Positions 49,244-56,797 of a DNA stretch of 64,000 bases are shown here, in pieces. The notes under the pieces are model-generated. The model had not been told where the DNA came from and ran no database searches. It saw nothing but the letters and a program-made list of their open reading frames with translations. The translations under genes and the position numbers were made by a program. How positions within the stretch are numbered: the stretch's first letter is position 1; every line of letters starts with the position of its first letter. The DNA lies in NCBI RefSeq assembly GCF_014281965.1, contig NZ_JACFTB010000004.1:248001-312000 (forward strand). The letters are read 5' to 3'. This stretch comes from Rhodococcus sp. BP22. GTDB taxonomy: Bacteria; Actinomycetota; Actinomycetes; Mycobacteriales; Mycobacteriaceae.

Positions 49244-50491
49244 CTAGGAACGTCCCTCGATCGCCGGGGATTCTTCCTCGGCGATCAGTGGGCGCTGCTT
49301 CCACATCAGGTTTCCGCGCCTGTGCGACCGATGCGAATCGATCGTGAGCCAGAGATAGCCGGCCACGGACAGCGGATGGGCGCTCGACTCGACAGCACAG
49401 CGAAGAACGTCGGTCGATCGGCCGGGCATGTCTGCAGATTCGACTTGTGCGGCAGCGAGTCTCGACAGCACTGCTGCGCCGTAGCCGATCCTGCCCCACC
49501 GCCGAACCGCACCCGATCCCACCAGAGCTGCGACCGGTGGAAGCAAGTACATCACCGAGACCGCGGACAGCACTGCGATCGAGCCTCCGGTACCACCGAA
49601 TGCGTTCCACAGCCAGCGTGAATATCCTGCGCGGAGATCGTTCACACCGTCGTACATACGGCATTCGACCAGACCGGCCCCCGAGACGAGAATTGTGCCC
49701 CGTCCGCTGCGACGCAGGGCGCGAGCAATATCGAGATCCTCGGTCACGCTTGCTGCCACCGACTCGTGCCCACCGATGTCGCGGTACGCAGCCGCGTCGA
49801 ACATCATGAACTGTCCGCACGAAACGGTAGTCGACGGACGGAGCGAACCGTTGGCGAGCCGAATCGGTAGCGTCGACATCCACGAGAAGCCGAGTAGCGG
49901 TTGTACCAGATGTTCGACGACGCTTTCGCTGATCTGCTTCGGCCATGGACATACCAATGCAGCGTCGTAGCGACGCAATGTCGACGCTGCTGCCGCGATC
50001 GCGTCCTCGGCGAGACGAACGTCGGCGTCGACGAACACGATCGCGTCGAGATGATCGCTCATCTCGAACGCGAGACCGGCAAGGGTCCGGCACGCTGCCG
50101 CCTTGCCTGTCCACCCAGGAGGTGGCTCGGCACACGATTCGACGACGTGGACTCGGGCGTCGTCGCCGGCAGCTGCTCGGGCTGCTGCGAGGGTGTCATC
50201 CGACGAACCGTCGTCGAGTATCAGAATCCGAAGATCACGGCACCGTCGCTGAGCCCGGAGGTCCGCAATGAGCAAGGGGAGTTGTTCTTGTTCGTTGCGG
50301 GCGGGAACGCAGACCACGATCGATTCGTGGACGTCGGAATCGGTTGCGCGGGACAGGCGAGGCACTGTGACGGCGTTGAAGACCGAGATGGCCGCCGTCG
50401 ATACCGAGAGCACCGCGCCGACAGCAGTCGCTCCGGCGATCACTCGGCCGGCGGTAGTCACGATCGATTCCTTGCTGACAACGATGCTCAC
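49244..50491 (-). CDS. GT2 family glycosyltransferase, probable carotenoid glycosyltransferase
   Basis: The 415-aa protein has an N-terminal membrane helix, a GT-A domain with the UDP-binding VVCVPARNEQEQLP, LILDDGSSDDTL and DADVRL motifs and TEDLDIARALRRSG (acceptor/base), then two or more C-terminal membrane helices. This layout is that of CrtQ-like enzymes that glycosylate carotenoids. Being downstream of crtO and cruF in one operon supports that; a lipid or polyprenyl substrate is not excluded. 22 nt after lppM. Confidence 0.82.
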   Translation of the reverse strand: MSIVVSKESIVTTAGRVIAGATAVGAVLSVSTAAISVFNAVTVPRLSRATDSDVHESIVVCVPARNEQEQLPLLIADLRAQRRCRDLRILILDDGSSDDTLAAARAAAGDDARVHVVESCAEPPPGWTGKAAACRTLAGLAFEMSDHLDAIVFVDADVRLAEDAIAAAASTLRRYDAALVCPWPKQISESVVEHLVQPLLGFSWMSTLPIRLANGSLRPSTTVSCGQFMMFDAAAYRDIGGHESVAASVTEDLDIARALRRSGRGTILVSGAGLVECRMYDGVNDLRAGYSRWLWNAFGGTGGSIAVLSAVSVMYLLPPVAALVGSGAVRRWGRIGYGAAVLSRLAAAQVESADMPGRSTDVLRCAVESSAHPLSVAGYLWLTIDSHRSHRRGNLMWKQRPLIAEEESPAIEGRS

Positions 50492-50513
50492 GGTGCGGCG
50501 TTCAGCCTGCGGC

Positions 50514-51215
50514 CTACTTCTTCGACTCGACGAGGCGCACCGGAGGGTTCCTGGTCACCCAGGCCATGGCTCCGACGATCGCTGCGATACCCACAGTGAC
50601 GCCCCCCACGATGCCGGCCCAGCCCGCGAAACTGCGGGTGTTGGGATCGGGATAGTTGACCTCGGCTCGCATGCTCGTCACCTCGCCCGCGGGCAACTTC
50701 CAGGTGATGATGTTGTCCCCTTCACGGGTGCCGTTGGTCGTCCCGATTCGAGCGGGAAACGCGATGGTGAACTGAACATCGGTGCCCTGCTTGGGGACCG
50801 TCTGCAAATCGGCCTTGCCTTCGAGCGTCACGGTGTCGCCCGCTCGCTGCATCACCAGCTGGTAGCTCCCCGTCGCTTGATCCGACATGGAACCGAGGGT
50901 TTGAAGGTCGCCGAAGGAGAGATCGCTGAAACGTGCTTGGCTGCCGACGTATCCGTCCTGCTTGTATTCCGCGACCCGGATCTTGCTCGCGAGCGAAGAC
51001 GGAGGCGTGAGCACCGGGCCGGTGTCGGTATCGGATGTCGGTATCGTCGCGGCCACGATCTGCCCCGACACGCGGTCGTCGGCAGAGACACCCATCGACA
51101 CCTGTACCCGGAGGCAACCGGCCAACATCGGCGCTACGAACAGCGCTAATGCGAGGGCGGACATAATTCGACGGTTACGGGTACCTGCACGGAATGTCGA
51201 CTGCACGTTCGACAT
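50514..51215 (-). CDS. lppM: LppM family lipoprotein
   Basis: The 233-aa protein has a signal peptide with lipobox MLAGC, a beta-rich domain (VQVSMGVSADDRVSGQIVAAT) and a C-terminal membrane helix (IVGGVTVGIAAIVGAMAWVT). M. tuberculosis LppM (Rv2171) is a surface protein affecting phagosome maturation with a lipid-binding-like fold. Here it sits inside a carotenoid operon between a cruF-like gene and a glycosyltransferase. Confidence 0.92.
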   Translation of the reverse strand: MSNVQSTFRAGTRNRRIMSALALALFVAPMLAGCLRVQVSMGVSADDRVSGQIVAATIPTSDTDTGPVLTPPSSLASKIRVAEYKQDGYVGSQARFSDLSFGDLQTLGSMSDQATGSYQLVMQRAGDTVTLEGKADLQTVPKQGTDVQFTIAFPARIGTTNGTREGDNIITWKLPAGEVTSMRAEVNYPDPNTRSFAGWAGIVGGVTVGIAAIVGAMAWVTRNPPVRLVESKK

Positions 51216-51261
51216 CGTGCCAGACGTACGACGCCGTCTGTGCCAGGGAGCCGAAAGAACG

Positions 51262-52113
51262 TCACCGAGTCCGCGTGCGACCTCGAGGTTCGGTGGTCGG
51301 TTTTCTCGAAGTTGTCCATCTCGAAGTCGCCCAAGTCCATACGAGCGGAACTCCGACGACGCCCATCGCGAAAAATCCGTAGACGGCCGAGTATCGAAGT
51401 TCCGGTCCGGTCAGAAGCGCAGCGTGAGCAAGCGCCGAGCCGAGCCACGTCCAGGCGAACAGCACCAGAGGAGCGGTGTCGGAAATCGGTGACAGCGTGG
51501 TGCGGTCAGCTCGGAACCGGCGCCCCAGAGTATCGACGATCAGCGCCATGACGGCTGCGGTGACAAACCACCCTAGATAGTTGCTCACCGGAATCGAGGG
51601 GATTCCGGGTAGTCCGGCGATCGGAGACGTCCAGGTCCACTGCCCATCGGTCACCATCTGCGTGTCGAGGTAGAGATCCCATCCGACCATCCCGACGGCG
51701 GTGATCACGACGCGGTGAATTCTTCGACGCTCCGGAGAGATCGACGATCGTTGCAATACATAGGAGACCGCGCACCAGATCGGATAGAACCCTGCCGTCC
51801 ACGCAAGTGGGACCACCGCGGGCACGCCCACGATGTCGGGGCCCAGTCGATCTGTTGCATATCCATAGCTTCCAAAAGGAAACCCCGTTGCAGTTCCGAC
51901 TATTTCGGCGATCAGGCCGAGCCCGGCAGTAGTCGCGAACAGCATCAGAGCCCACCCGACACCGCGTGACAAGGCGGCGTGTACGAGCGCGGACGACGCG
52001 AGGAGGACGACGACGGCGACGGTGACGACATCGCGTCGCGACCCGGTCACGAGGGGGTACGAAATCTGGGCCAGTATTGCGGCACCCGCGAGTGCCATGA
52101 CGAACCTGTTCAT
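51262..52113 (-). CDS. cruF: CruF-like carotenoid biosynthesis membrane protein
   Basis: CruF-family (DUF422) enzymes are carotenoid 1',2'-hydratases. The 283-aa protein has seven or so membrane helices and the family motifs GFPFGSYGYATDRLGP and VGWDLYLDTQMV. The ATG at 52113 overlaps the crtO stop (ATGA). Next to a glycosyltransferase, it fits making a hydroxylated end group that is then glycosylated, as in other rhodococcal and cyanobacterial carotenoids; that is inference. Confidence 0.87.
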   Translation of the reverse strand: MNRFVMALAGAAILAQISYPLVTGSRRDVVTVAVVVLLASSALVHAALSRGVGWALMLFATTAGLGLIAEIVGTATGFPFGSYGYATDRLGPDIVGVPAVVPLAWTAGFYPIWCAVSYVLQRSSISPERRRIHRVVITAVGMVGWDLYLDTQMVTDGQWTWTSPIAGLPGIPSIPVSNYLGWFVTAAVMALIVDTLGRRFRADRTTLSPISDTAPLVLFAWTWLGSALAHAALLTGPELRYSAVYGFFAMGVVGVPLVWTWATSRWTTSRKPTTEPRGRTRTR

Positions 52114-53720
52114 CGTCTTCGGTTCCCGATCCAGCGGCGGAGTCTGCCGGCCCGTGCGTCGGCCAGGGCGATTCGGGCCGCACTCCGCCCGCTCGCCGCG
52201 GATACGCCGCCACCCGGGTGGGTCGAGGCACCAGTCAAATACATTCCTGGAGCTCCAGGCACTCGGTATCCGGCGAGCTGGGGGACCGGTCGCCACATCA
52301 TCATCTGATCGAGTGACATCTCGACGTGCATGATGTTTCCCCCGATCAAACCGAGCTCCCTTTCGATATCGACGGGTGACTGGACATGTCGGTCGAGCAC
52401 GGACGCGCTGAAGCCCGGTGCGTAGGACTCGAGCTCGGCGACAATTCGGTCCGCCTCTAGCTCGGCGAGATCGTCGGCACGTACCTGGTCCGATTTACGC
52501 CACTGGCGTCCTCCGGACAGGGTGTGGGGCTGCCACTGTGACCACAGTGAAATCTGATGTTGACCTGCGGGTGCAACGGTGGGATCGATCGCGGTGAACG
52601 ACATGCCGAGTACCGCAGGCCTCGGTGGGAGTTCACCTGCAGATGCAGACCCATGGGCCAGACGCAGATGTGCACGGTCGCGAACCAACATCTGTAGACC
52701 CGTTGTCGCGTCGGAATCGGCCGCTGCGCTCGAATACTGCGGCAGCGAGTCGGTGGCGAGACGGACTGCCATCCCGATACCGGGGCCGACCCGAATGTGT
52801 CGGCGCCAGGCTTCGATCGCCCGAGGATCGTGGCCGCCTGCCGCAAGAAGATCGAGGGTCGTCAGAATGTGACAGCCTGCGATGACCATTCGGCTACGGA
52901 TCGATCGTCCAGAAGATGTCGTGGTGGTCCACTGCCCATCTCTCGGCGACACTGCCTCGACCGCGTCGCCGAGGGCCACCGACCCGCCCGTAGCTGTCAG
53001 CCGAGCAACGAGGGCCTCGGTGAGTGCGCCGCTTCCGCCGATCGCACGCCCGGGCGGAAGTGTGTGCATCAAGGCCGCAAAGCCCACCATGGGGGCAGTG
53101 CCGGGCTCGGACATGGGTGGTCCAGATTGCGCTCCGAACCACGCCAGCGCAGCTTTCAGGCGTTCACTGGTGAACAACGCATCGAGCAGAGCGTCACCGG
53201 TAGTGAGAAATTCTCGAGACAATGCGCTTCCGCCGTCGGGGGCGTCGAGACCCCAGAAGGAGCGAAGCAAGCCTGGGCCGGTGGGTGGGGAGGAGAACGC
53301 ACGCATGGTCCTCGCGCTTCGTGGTCCCCACACTGCAACGAACTGCCGGTAGGCGATCGCATCGGCGGTCCCGCAGGACCGAGCGATCGACTCGCATGTT
53401 CGGTCGAGGTCGCGATGGAAGACCAACGCTTCCTCATTGGAGTTCGGGGCTCCTGGAGCGAAAGCCCACGGATCACACTCGGCGTAGCGCAGGCCGTAAC
53501 TGGCGAGATCGAGTTCTTCGATTACTCCGGTATGACGCACCATGATGTGCGCAGACGACCCGCGGTCCACGCGGTGTCCTGGGAATCTCTCCACGGACGA
53601 CACCGCGCCGCCGGCGATCGTGTCTCGTTCGAGCACCTCGACGGACAGCCCAGCTGCAGCGAGATAGCAAGCCGAGGTCAAAGCATTATGGCCGGAGCCG
53701 ACTACCACAGCGTCGATCAC
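52110..53720 (-). CDS. crtO: CrtO-type carotenoid ketolase (FAD oxidoreductase)
   Basis: The 536-aa protein begins DAVVVGSGHNALTSACYLAAAG, contains WAFAP, RFVAVW, ALAWFGAQSGPPMSEPGTAP and GNIMHVEMSLDQMMMWRP, and ends TGASTHPGGGVSAASGRSAARIAL. This closely resembles the R. erythropolis CrtO I remember, which introduces a keto group in the ring of beta- or gamma-carotene. No lycopene cyclase gene is nearby, so the ring must come from a cyclase elsewhere, or this copy has another substrate. GTG start with TAGCCT 6 nt upstream. Heads the operon crtO-cruF-lppM-glycosyltransferase. Confidence 0.88.
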   Translation of the reverse strand: MIDAVVVGSGHNALTSACYLAAAGLSVEVLERDTIAGGAVSSVERFPGHRVDRGSSAHIMVRHTGVIEELDLASYGLRYAECDPWAFAPGAPNSNEEALVFHRDLDRTCESIARSCGTADAIAYRQFVAVWGPRSARTMRAFSSPPTGPGLLRSFWGLDAPDGGSALSREFLTTGDALLDALFTSERLKAALAWFGAQSGPPMSEPGTAPMVGFAALMHTLPPGRAIGGSGALTEALVARLTATGGSVALGDAVEAVSPRDGQWTTTTSSGRSIRSRMVIAGCHILTTLDLLAAGGHDPRAIEAWRRHIRVGPGIGMAVRLATDSLPQYSSAAADSDATTGLQMLVRDRAHLRLAHGSASAGELPPRPAVLGMSFTAIDPTVAPAGQHQISLWSQWQPHTLSGGRQWRKSDQVRADDLAELEADRIVAELESYAPGFSASVLDRHVQSPVDIERELGLIGGNIMHVEMSLDQMMMWRPVPQLAGYRVPGAPGMYLTGASTHPGGGVSAASGRSAARIALADARAGRLRRWIGNRRR

Positions 53721-53726
53721 CGGTCC

Positions 53727-53732
53727 AGGCTA
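53727..53732 (-). promoter_or_regulatory. Possible leaderless -10 box of crtO
   Basis: TAGCCT on the minus strand is followed by 6 nt and the GTG at 53720; same hexamer and spacing as before the DUF3043-cob operon. Confidence 0.45.
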
Positions 53733-53743
53733 TAGGTCGTCCT

Positions 53744-54337
53744 TCATTCGAACGGCAGTGCGTGACCCAGCACGGCGAACGGCCGTCGATCGCCAGAAAA
53801 CATGAAGTCGCGCAGCACATCCTCGAATCCGAGTCGCCGGTACAACCGCCAGGCGCGGTTTTCCTCTTGCTCGACCTCTGGGGTGGACAGAAGCACGCTC
53901 TTTTCGGGTCGATCCTGTAGAAGTCTGCGCGTGAGTGCGCGGCCGAGTCCATGGCCCTGGGCACTCGGTGCGACGTGCAGTTCTGTCAACTCGAAGTAGT
54001 CGTCGAGTACTCCGTCGATGTACTCGTCGGTGTGCCCGGATCTGTGCAGCCCGTCGCGCACCTGTTGATGCCACCAATGATTTCGAGCTCCGTGATAGCC
54101 GTATGCCACGGCGACCAGGGGTGCATCAGGGGTGGGGAGCACTGCTCCGACTCCCCGCCAGCCGGGCCGCGACAGATGCTCGATCCACATGGGAGCGCGG
54201 TGGTACTCGGTGCCTTGGGGGTAGCCCATGGCCGCTACGTAAATGGCCAGAGCTTCGGGGAGGCGGCGACGAATTTCCTGAGGGGAAAGGTCGACGAGAT
54301 AGGGGGTCGTTTCCGCATCGGTAGCGACTGTTCTCAA
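53744..54337 (-). CDS. GNAT family N-acetyltransferase (Rv2170 type)
   Basis: The 197-aa protein has the GNAT core: ELTELHVAPSAQGHGLGRALTRRLL (acetyl-CoA pyrophosphate-binding Q/RxxGxG) and ENRAWRLYRRLGFED. An extra N-terminal region contains RNHWWHQQVRDGL. It is the positional homologue of Rv2170, reported to acetylate protein lysines. TTG start directly after AAGGAAAGG; start uncertain. Divergent from the HEPN gene. Confidence 0.87.
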   Translation of the reverse strand: MRTVATDAETTPYLVDLSPQEIRRRLPEALAIYVAAMGYPQGTEYHRAPMWIEHLSRPGWRGVGAVLPTPDAPLVAVAYGYHGARNHWWHQQVRDGLHRSGHTDEYIDGVLDDYFELTELHVAPSAQGHGLGRALTRRLLQDRPEKSVLLSTPEVEQEENRAWRLYRRLGFEDVLRDFMFSGDRRPFAVLGHALPFE

Positions 54338-54382
54338 CCTTTCCTTGACTACTTGTCGGTGGGCGCAGTTATATTGAATATG

Positions 54383-54398
54383 TCGAACGAATGTTCGA
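54383..54398. promoter_or_regulatory. LexA (SOS) box
   Basis: TCGAACGAATGTTCGA is a perfect palindromic match to the actinobacterial LexA consensus TCGAAC-N4-GTTCGA. It overlaps the end of an AT-rich possible promoter (TTATATTGAATATG) and lies 166 bp before the HEPN gene and 46 bp before the GNAT start on the other strand. Confidence 0.85.
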
Positions 54399-54480
54399 TG
54401 TCGGCGATCCGGCGAAGAGCTCGAGGGAAGCGAGACTCGCCGGGTTCCGACCTTAGAGCTTCATCGTTGTCCGGGCGTGT

Positions 54481-54505
54481 CGGTGGTACCTAATCCGTAC
54501 CACCG
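54481..54505. promoter_or_regulatory. Palindrome before the HEPN gene
   Basis: CGGTGGTAC-7 nt-GTACCACCG, a perfect 9-bp inverted repeat, lies 60-84 bp before the ATG at 54565. It could be an operator or a leader hairpin. Confidence 0.55.
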
Positions 54506-54564
54506 AATCCGAAGTACCCGATCGGACGACCGCGTGAGGCGAATCGAACGGGAGGTGTTCGAGT

Positions 54565-55014
54565 ATGGCTGCCAAAGTTCTCCGTGCTGACGTACGTCCG
54601 CCGGTATCGCCTCGCGCCAGAGCGTTGCTCGGTCGAGCGGATGCGCTGCTGTCCGGGTCGGTGGGCGCCGCGGATGCCACCGAGATGTTTCTCGACTGCT
54701 ATATGGCGGCTCTGCGCGGCGCGGCAGCGGTACTGGAGGCCACCCCGATCGCCGCATCGCGAGTGCGCTCGCGAAGTGCCTGGGTGCTGATGGCAAAGGC
54801 GGCGCCCGCCCTCGATTCCTGGGCCGAGTACTTTTCCGGCTTCTCGGCGACCAGAGCGGCCGTCCAGGCGGGCTTGCGCCGATCGATCGACGAGAACGAC
54901 ACCGACGAGTTCTACCGCGAAGTAGGTCGATTCCTTCAGGTAGTGGAGGAGTACATCGGAGCCGATTCACGACTCGACAGACAGGAAGTCCGTCCGCATT
55001 CGATGTCTGCTTGA
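54565..55014 (+). CDS. SAV_6107-type HEPN domain protein, 149 aa
   Basis: Helical protein (ARALLGRADALLSGS, ATEMFLDCYMAALRGAAAVLEATP, LMAKAAPALDSWAEYFSGFSATRAAVQAGLRRSIDE) that matches the SAV_6107 family of HEPN proteins in Actinobacteria. HEPN domains are often RNases or partners of nucleotidyltransferases; the catalytic RxxxxH of RNase HEPNs is not evident here. GGGAGG lies 9 nt before the ATG. A LexA box upstream suggests induction by DNA damage. Position matches the Rv2169c neighbourhood. Confidence 0.87.
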   Translation: MAAKVLRADVRPPVSPRARALLGRADALLSGSVGAADATEMFLDCYMAALRGAAAVLEATPIAASRVRSRSAWVLMAKAAPALDSWAEYFSGFSATRAAVQAGLRRSIDENDTDEFYREVGRFLQVVEEYIGADSRLDRQEVRPHSMSA

Positions 55015-55255
55015 GCGCGGTGTTCTTCGTCGGTCGGCCTCTGGCGCCTGCCGCAGCTACTGCAGATCTGCGACTTCCGAGTGCCGATTGTGGCGTTGGG
55101 CTGGGGAACTTCGAACATTCTCAGGAACACATATCGCGAGTAGGTGGTAAGCAGGCGATTCTGCTCGTATTATCGACAGTAGGTAGCCGCCAAGGTCAGC
55201 TTCCCGTCGTTTCGGACCCGAAATGACTTTCAATTTCTGTTCAGGGGGAGGTACC

Positions 55256-55696
55256 GTGCCACTCTCCGAGCACGAGCAGCGCATGCTCGATCAAATCGAG
55301 AGCGCTCTCTACGCCGAGGATCCCAAATTCGCCTCGCACGTACGAAGCGGACGCATGCGTACGGCATCGAGCAAACGCCGTTTTCAAGCGGCCGCATTGT
55401 TCGCGTTGGGGCTTGTTCTTCTGATCGCCGGGGTGGCTCTGCCATTCAAGCCCGGCGGTTTTCCTGTGATAAGCCTCGTCGGCTTCGTTCTGATGTTCGG
55501 GGCAGGCGTGCTGTTTCTTCTCGGCGGATCACGCAAAGCTGCAACGCCGTCCAACGGCGACGCATCGAGTGTGAGCGGATCCAATTCCGGGTCCGGTCCG
55601 AGGAGCTCGGGGCAGAAGTCCAAGTCTGCCCGTAAAGGCGGAGGCTTCGCGTCGCGCATGGAAGATCGGTTCCGGCGGCGGTTCGAGCAGGAGTGA
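55256..55696 (+). CDS. DUF3040 membrane protein
   Basis: The 146-aa protein has the DUF3040 start PLSEHEQRMLDQIESALYAEDPKFASHVR, two membrane helices (residues about 43-88) and a Ser/Gly/Lys-rich cytosolic tail. GTG at 55256 follows GGGGGAGG closely. Homologues precede mraZ in many Actinobacteria; function unknown. Possible -10 TATTAT near 55173 and its own terminator downstream. Confidence 0.88.
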   Translation: MPLSEHEQRMLDQIESALYAEDPKFASHVRSGRMRTASSKRRFQAAALFALGLVLLIAGVALPFKPGGFPVISLVGFVLMFGAGVLFLLGGSRKAATPSNGDASSVSGSNSGSGPRSSGQKSKSARKGGGFASRMEDRFRRRFEQE

Positions 55697-55797
55697 ACAC
55701 TGTGCGCGCGATTGCAGTCTGATGGACTCGATCGTTGCCCGCAGCGGTTGACGACACAGAACGCGCGGCACCAGAACGCGTGATGCTGAAGAACGCG

Positions 55798-55836
55798 AAA
55801 GCGGTGTTCCATCGAGAGGTGGGGCGCCGCTTTTTT
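55798..55836 (+). terminator. Intrinsic terminator after the DUF3040 gene
   Basis: AAAGCGGTGTTCCATC pairs with GGTGGGGCGCCGCTTT along 16 positions (several G-U) with a GAGA tetraloop and is followed by TTTTTT. Confidence 0.8.
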
Positions 55837-56093
55837 GCTGCCTACATCGCTTTCGCCCCACGGGCCGAGGCTGAACCTGTGAATCCCCACTTGGCCCCAC
55901 CGCCACCCGTTCGGCGATTCGTACACCTCGGGACATGGATCCGAACTGCAGTTTCGTTGGTTCAGCTCACGCAGAAGAGTCCTGGATCCGAGCCAGGCGC
56001 GCCGACGGCATAAATCCTCCCCACAGCCATCCACCGCTTTGAGCTGCGCTTTTGTGCGGACGATGACAAATGAATCCTCGTCAGGGATTGATA

Positions 56094-56119
56094 GTGGGGG
56101 GAAGTGGGGTAAAGTGGTG
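56094..56119 (+). promoter_or_regulatory. MraZ-binding repeats
   Basis: GTGGGG (56094), GTGGGG (56104) and GTGGTG (56114) with 4-nt spacers give an exact 10-bp period, the pattern of known MraZ operators. They lie 32-57 bp before mraZ, fitting autoregulation of the operon. Confidence 0.85.
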
Positions 56120-56150
56120 GACAGCGAAGGGTTCAGGTAGGAGGTGTCGA

Positions 56151-56582
56151 GTGTTCCTCGGTACCTACACGCCAAAGCTCGACGACAAGGGTCGGTTGAC
56201 ATTGCCCGCGAAGTTCCGCGAAGCGCTTTCTGGAGGTGTGATGGTGAGCAAAGGTCAGGATCACAGCCTCGCTGTCTACACCCCGGAGGAGTTCTCCGAG
56301 CGGGTTCGCAAGCTCACCGAAGCCTCGCGCTCGAATCCCGTCGCACGTGCGTACATAAGGCAGTTGGGTGCCGGCACCGACGAGCAGCAGCTCGACGGGC
56401 AGGGGCGGATCATGATCAGCGCCGATCATCGGCGCTACGCGAATCTTGGGCGCGAAGTCGTCGTCAACGGTTCCATCGAGTTCATCGAGATCTGGAACAA
56501 AGAGTCCTGGACTCGTTACTCGGCGGAAAGCGAGCAGAGCTTCTCCGACGCCTTCGACGAATCCCTCGGAGGGATTATGTAG
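56151..56582 (+). CDS. mraZ: Transcriptional regulator MraZ
   Basis: AbrB-like double-domain DNA-binding protein that represses its own dcw operon. The 143-aa protein has both SpoVT/AbrB half motifs, [21 protein letters not shown] and [24 protein letters not shown] start with AGGAGG 6 nt upstream. First gene of the division cluster. Confidence 0.96.
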   Translation: MFLGTYTPKLDDKGRLTLPAKFREALSGGVMVSKGQDHSLAVYTPEEFSERVRKLTEASRSNPVARAYIRQLGAGTDEQQLDGQGRIMISADHRRYANLGREVVVNGSIEFIEIWNKESWTRYSAESEQSFSDAFDESLGGIM

Positions 56583-56608
56583 CGCCACTAATTCACCGCC
56601 GAGTGCCG

Positions 56609-56720
56609 CGAGGCCTCTGCCCGATCAGAACCCTGACGTTCTTCCCCAACGCCAGGTTTCACAGATCAGGATCCTGACGTTCTTCCCCAACGCCAGGATC
56701 CCTATCGGACAGGGACCTCG
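56609..56720 (+). ncRNA. mraW RNA motif (5' leader of rsmH)
   Basis: Two tandem hairpins with the same core, CCTGACGTT-CTTCCCC-AACGCCAGG (56632-56655 and 56672-56697), sit inside a long-range helix (CGAGG 56609 / CCTCG 56716; CTG/CAG; CCGAT 56621 / ATCGG 56704). This matches the conserved mraW motif described upstream of actinobacterial rsmH (mraW). Function unknown; it may be a cis-regulator or a protein site. Confidence 0.8.
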
Positions 56721-56797
56721 AAGCATTCGACACAGTTCATCTCTTCGATCCGCTCGCCGAGCACAAGGTGCGCCAAGCAAGACCGGGAGGAATCATT

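Larger units (their letters stand above)
55697..56150 (+). other. Intergenic region before the dcw operon
   Basis: About 450 bases with no gene that I can support. It holds the DUF3040 terminator (55798-55836) and, at its end, the mraZ promoter with three MraZ-type repeats (56094-56119) and the ribosome site AGGAGG at 56139-56144. Confidence 0.65.

Noticed and set aside
42544..53720. Carotenoid genes as a recent horizontal island
   Set aside because: No mobile element or boundary repeats, composition like neighbours, and genes intermixed with core genes in overlapping operons.
54379..54493. 38-codon open frame starting in the LexA box
   Set aside because: No ribosome site or family similarity, and it would run through the palindrome; more likely promoter/leader sequence.
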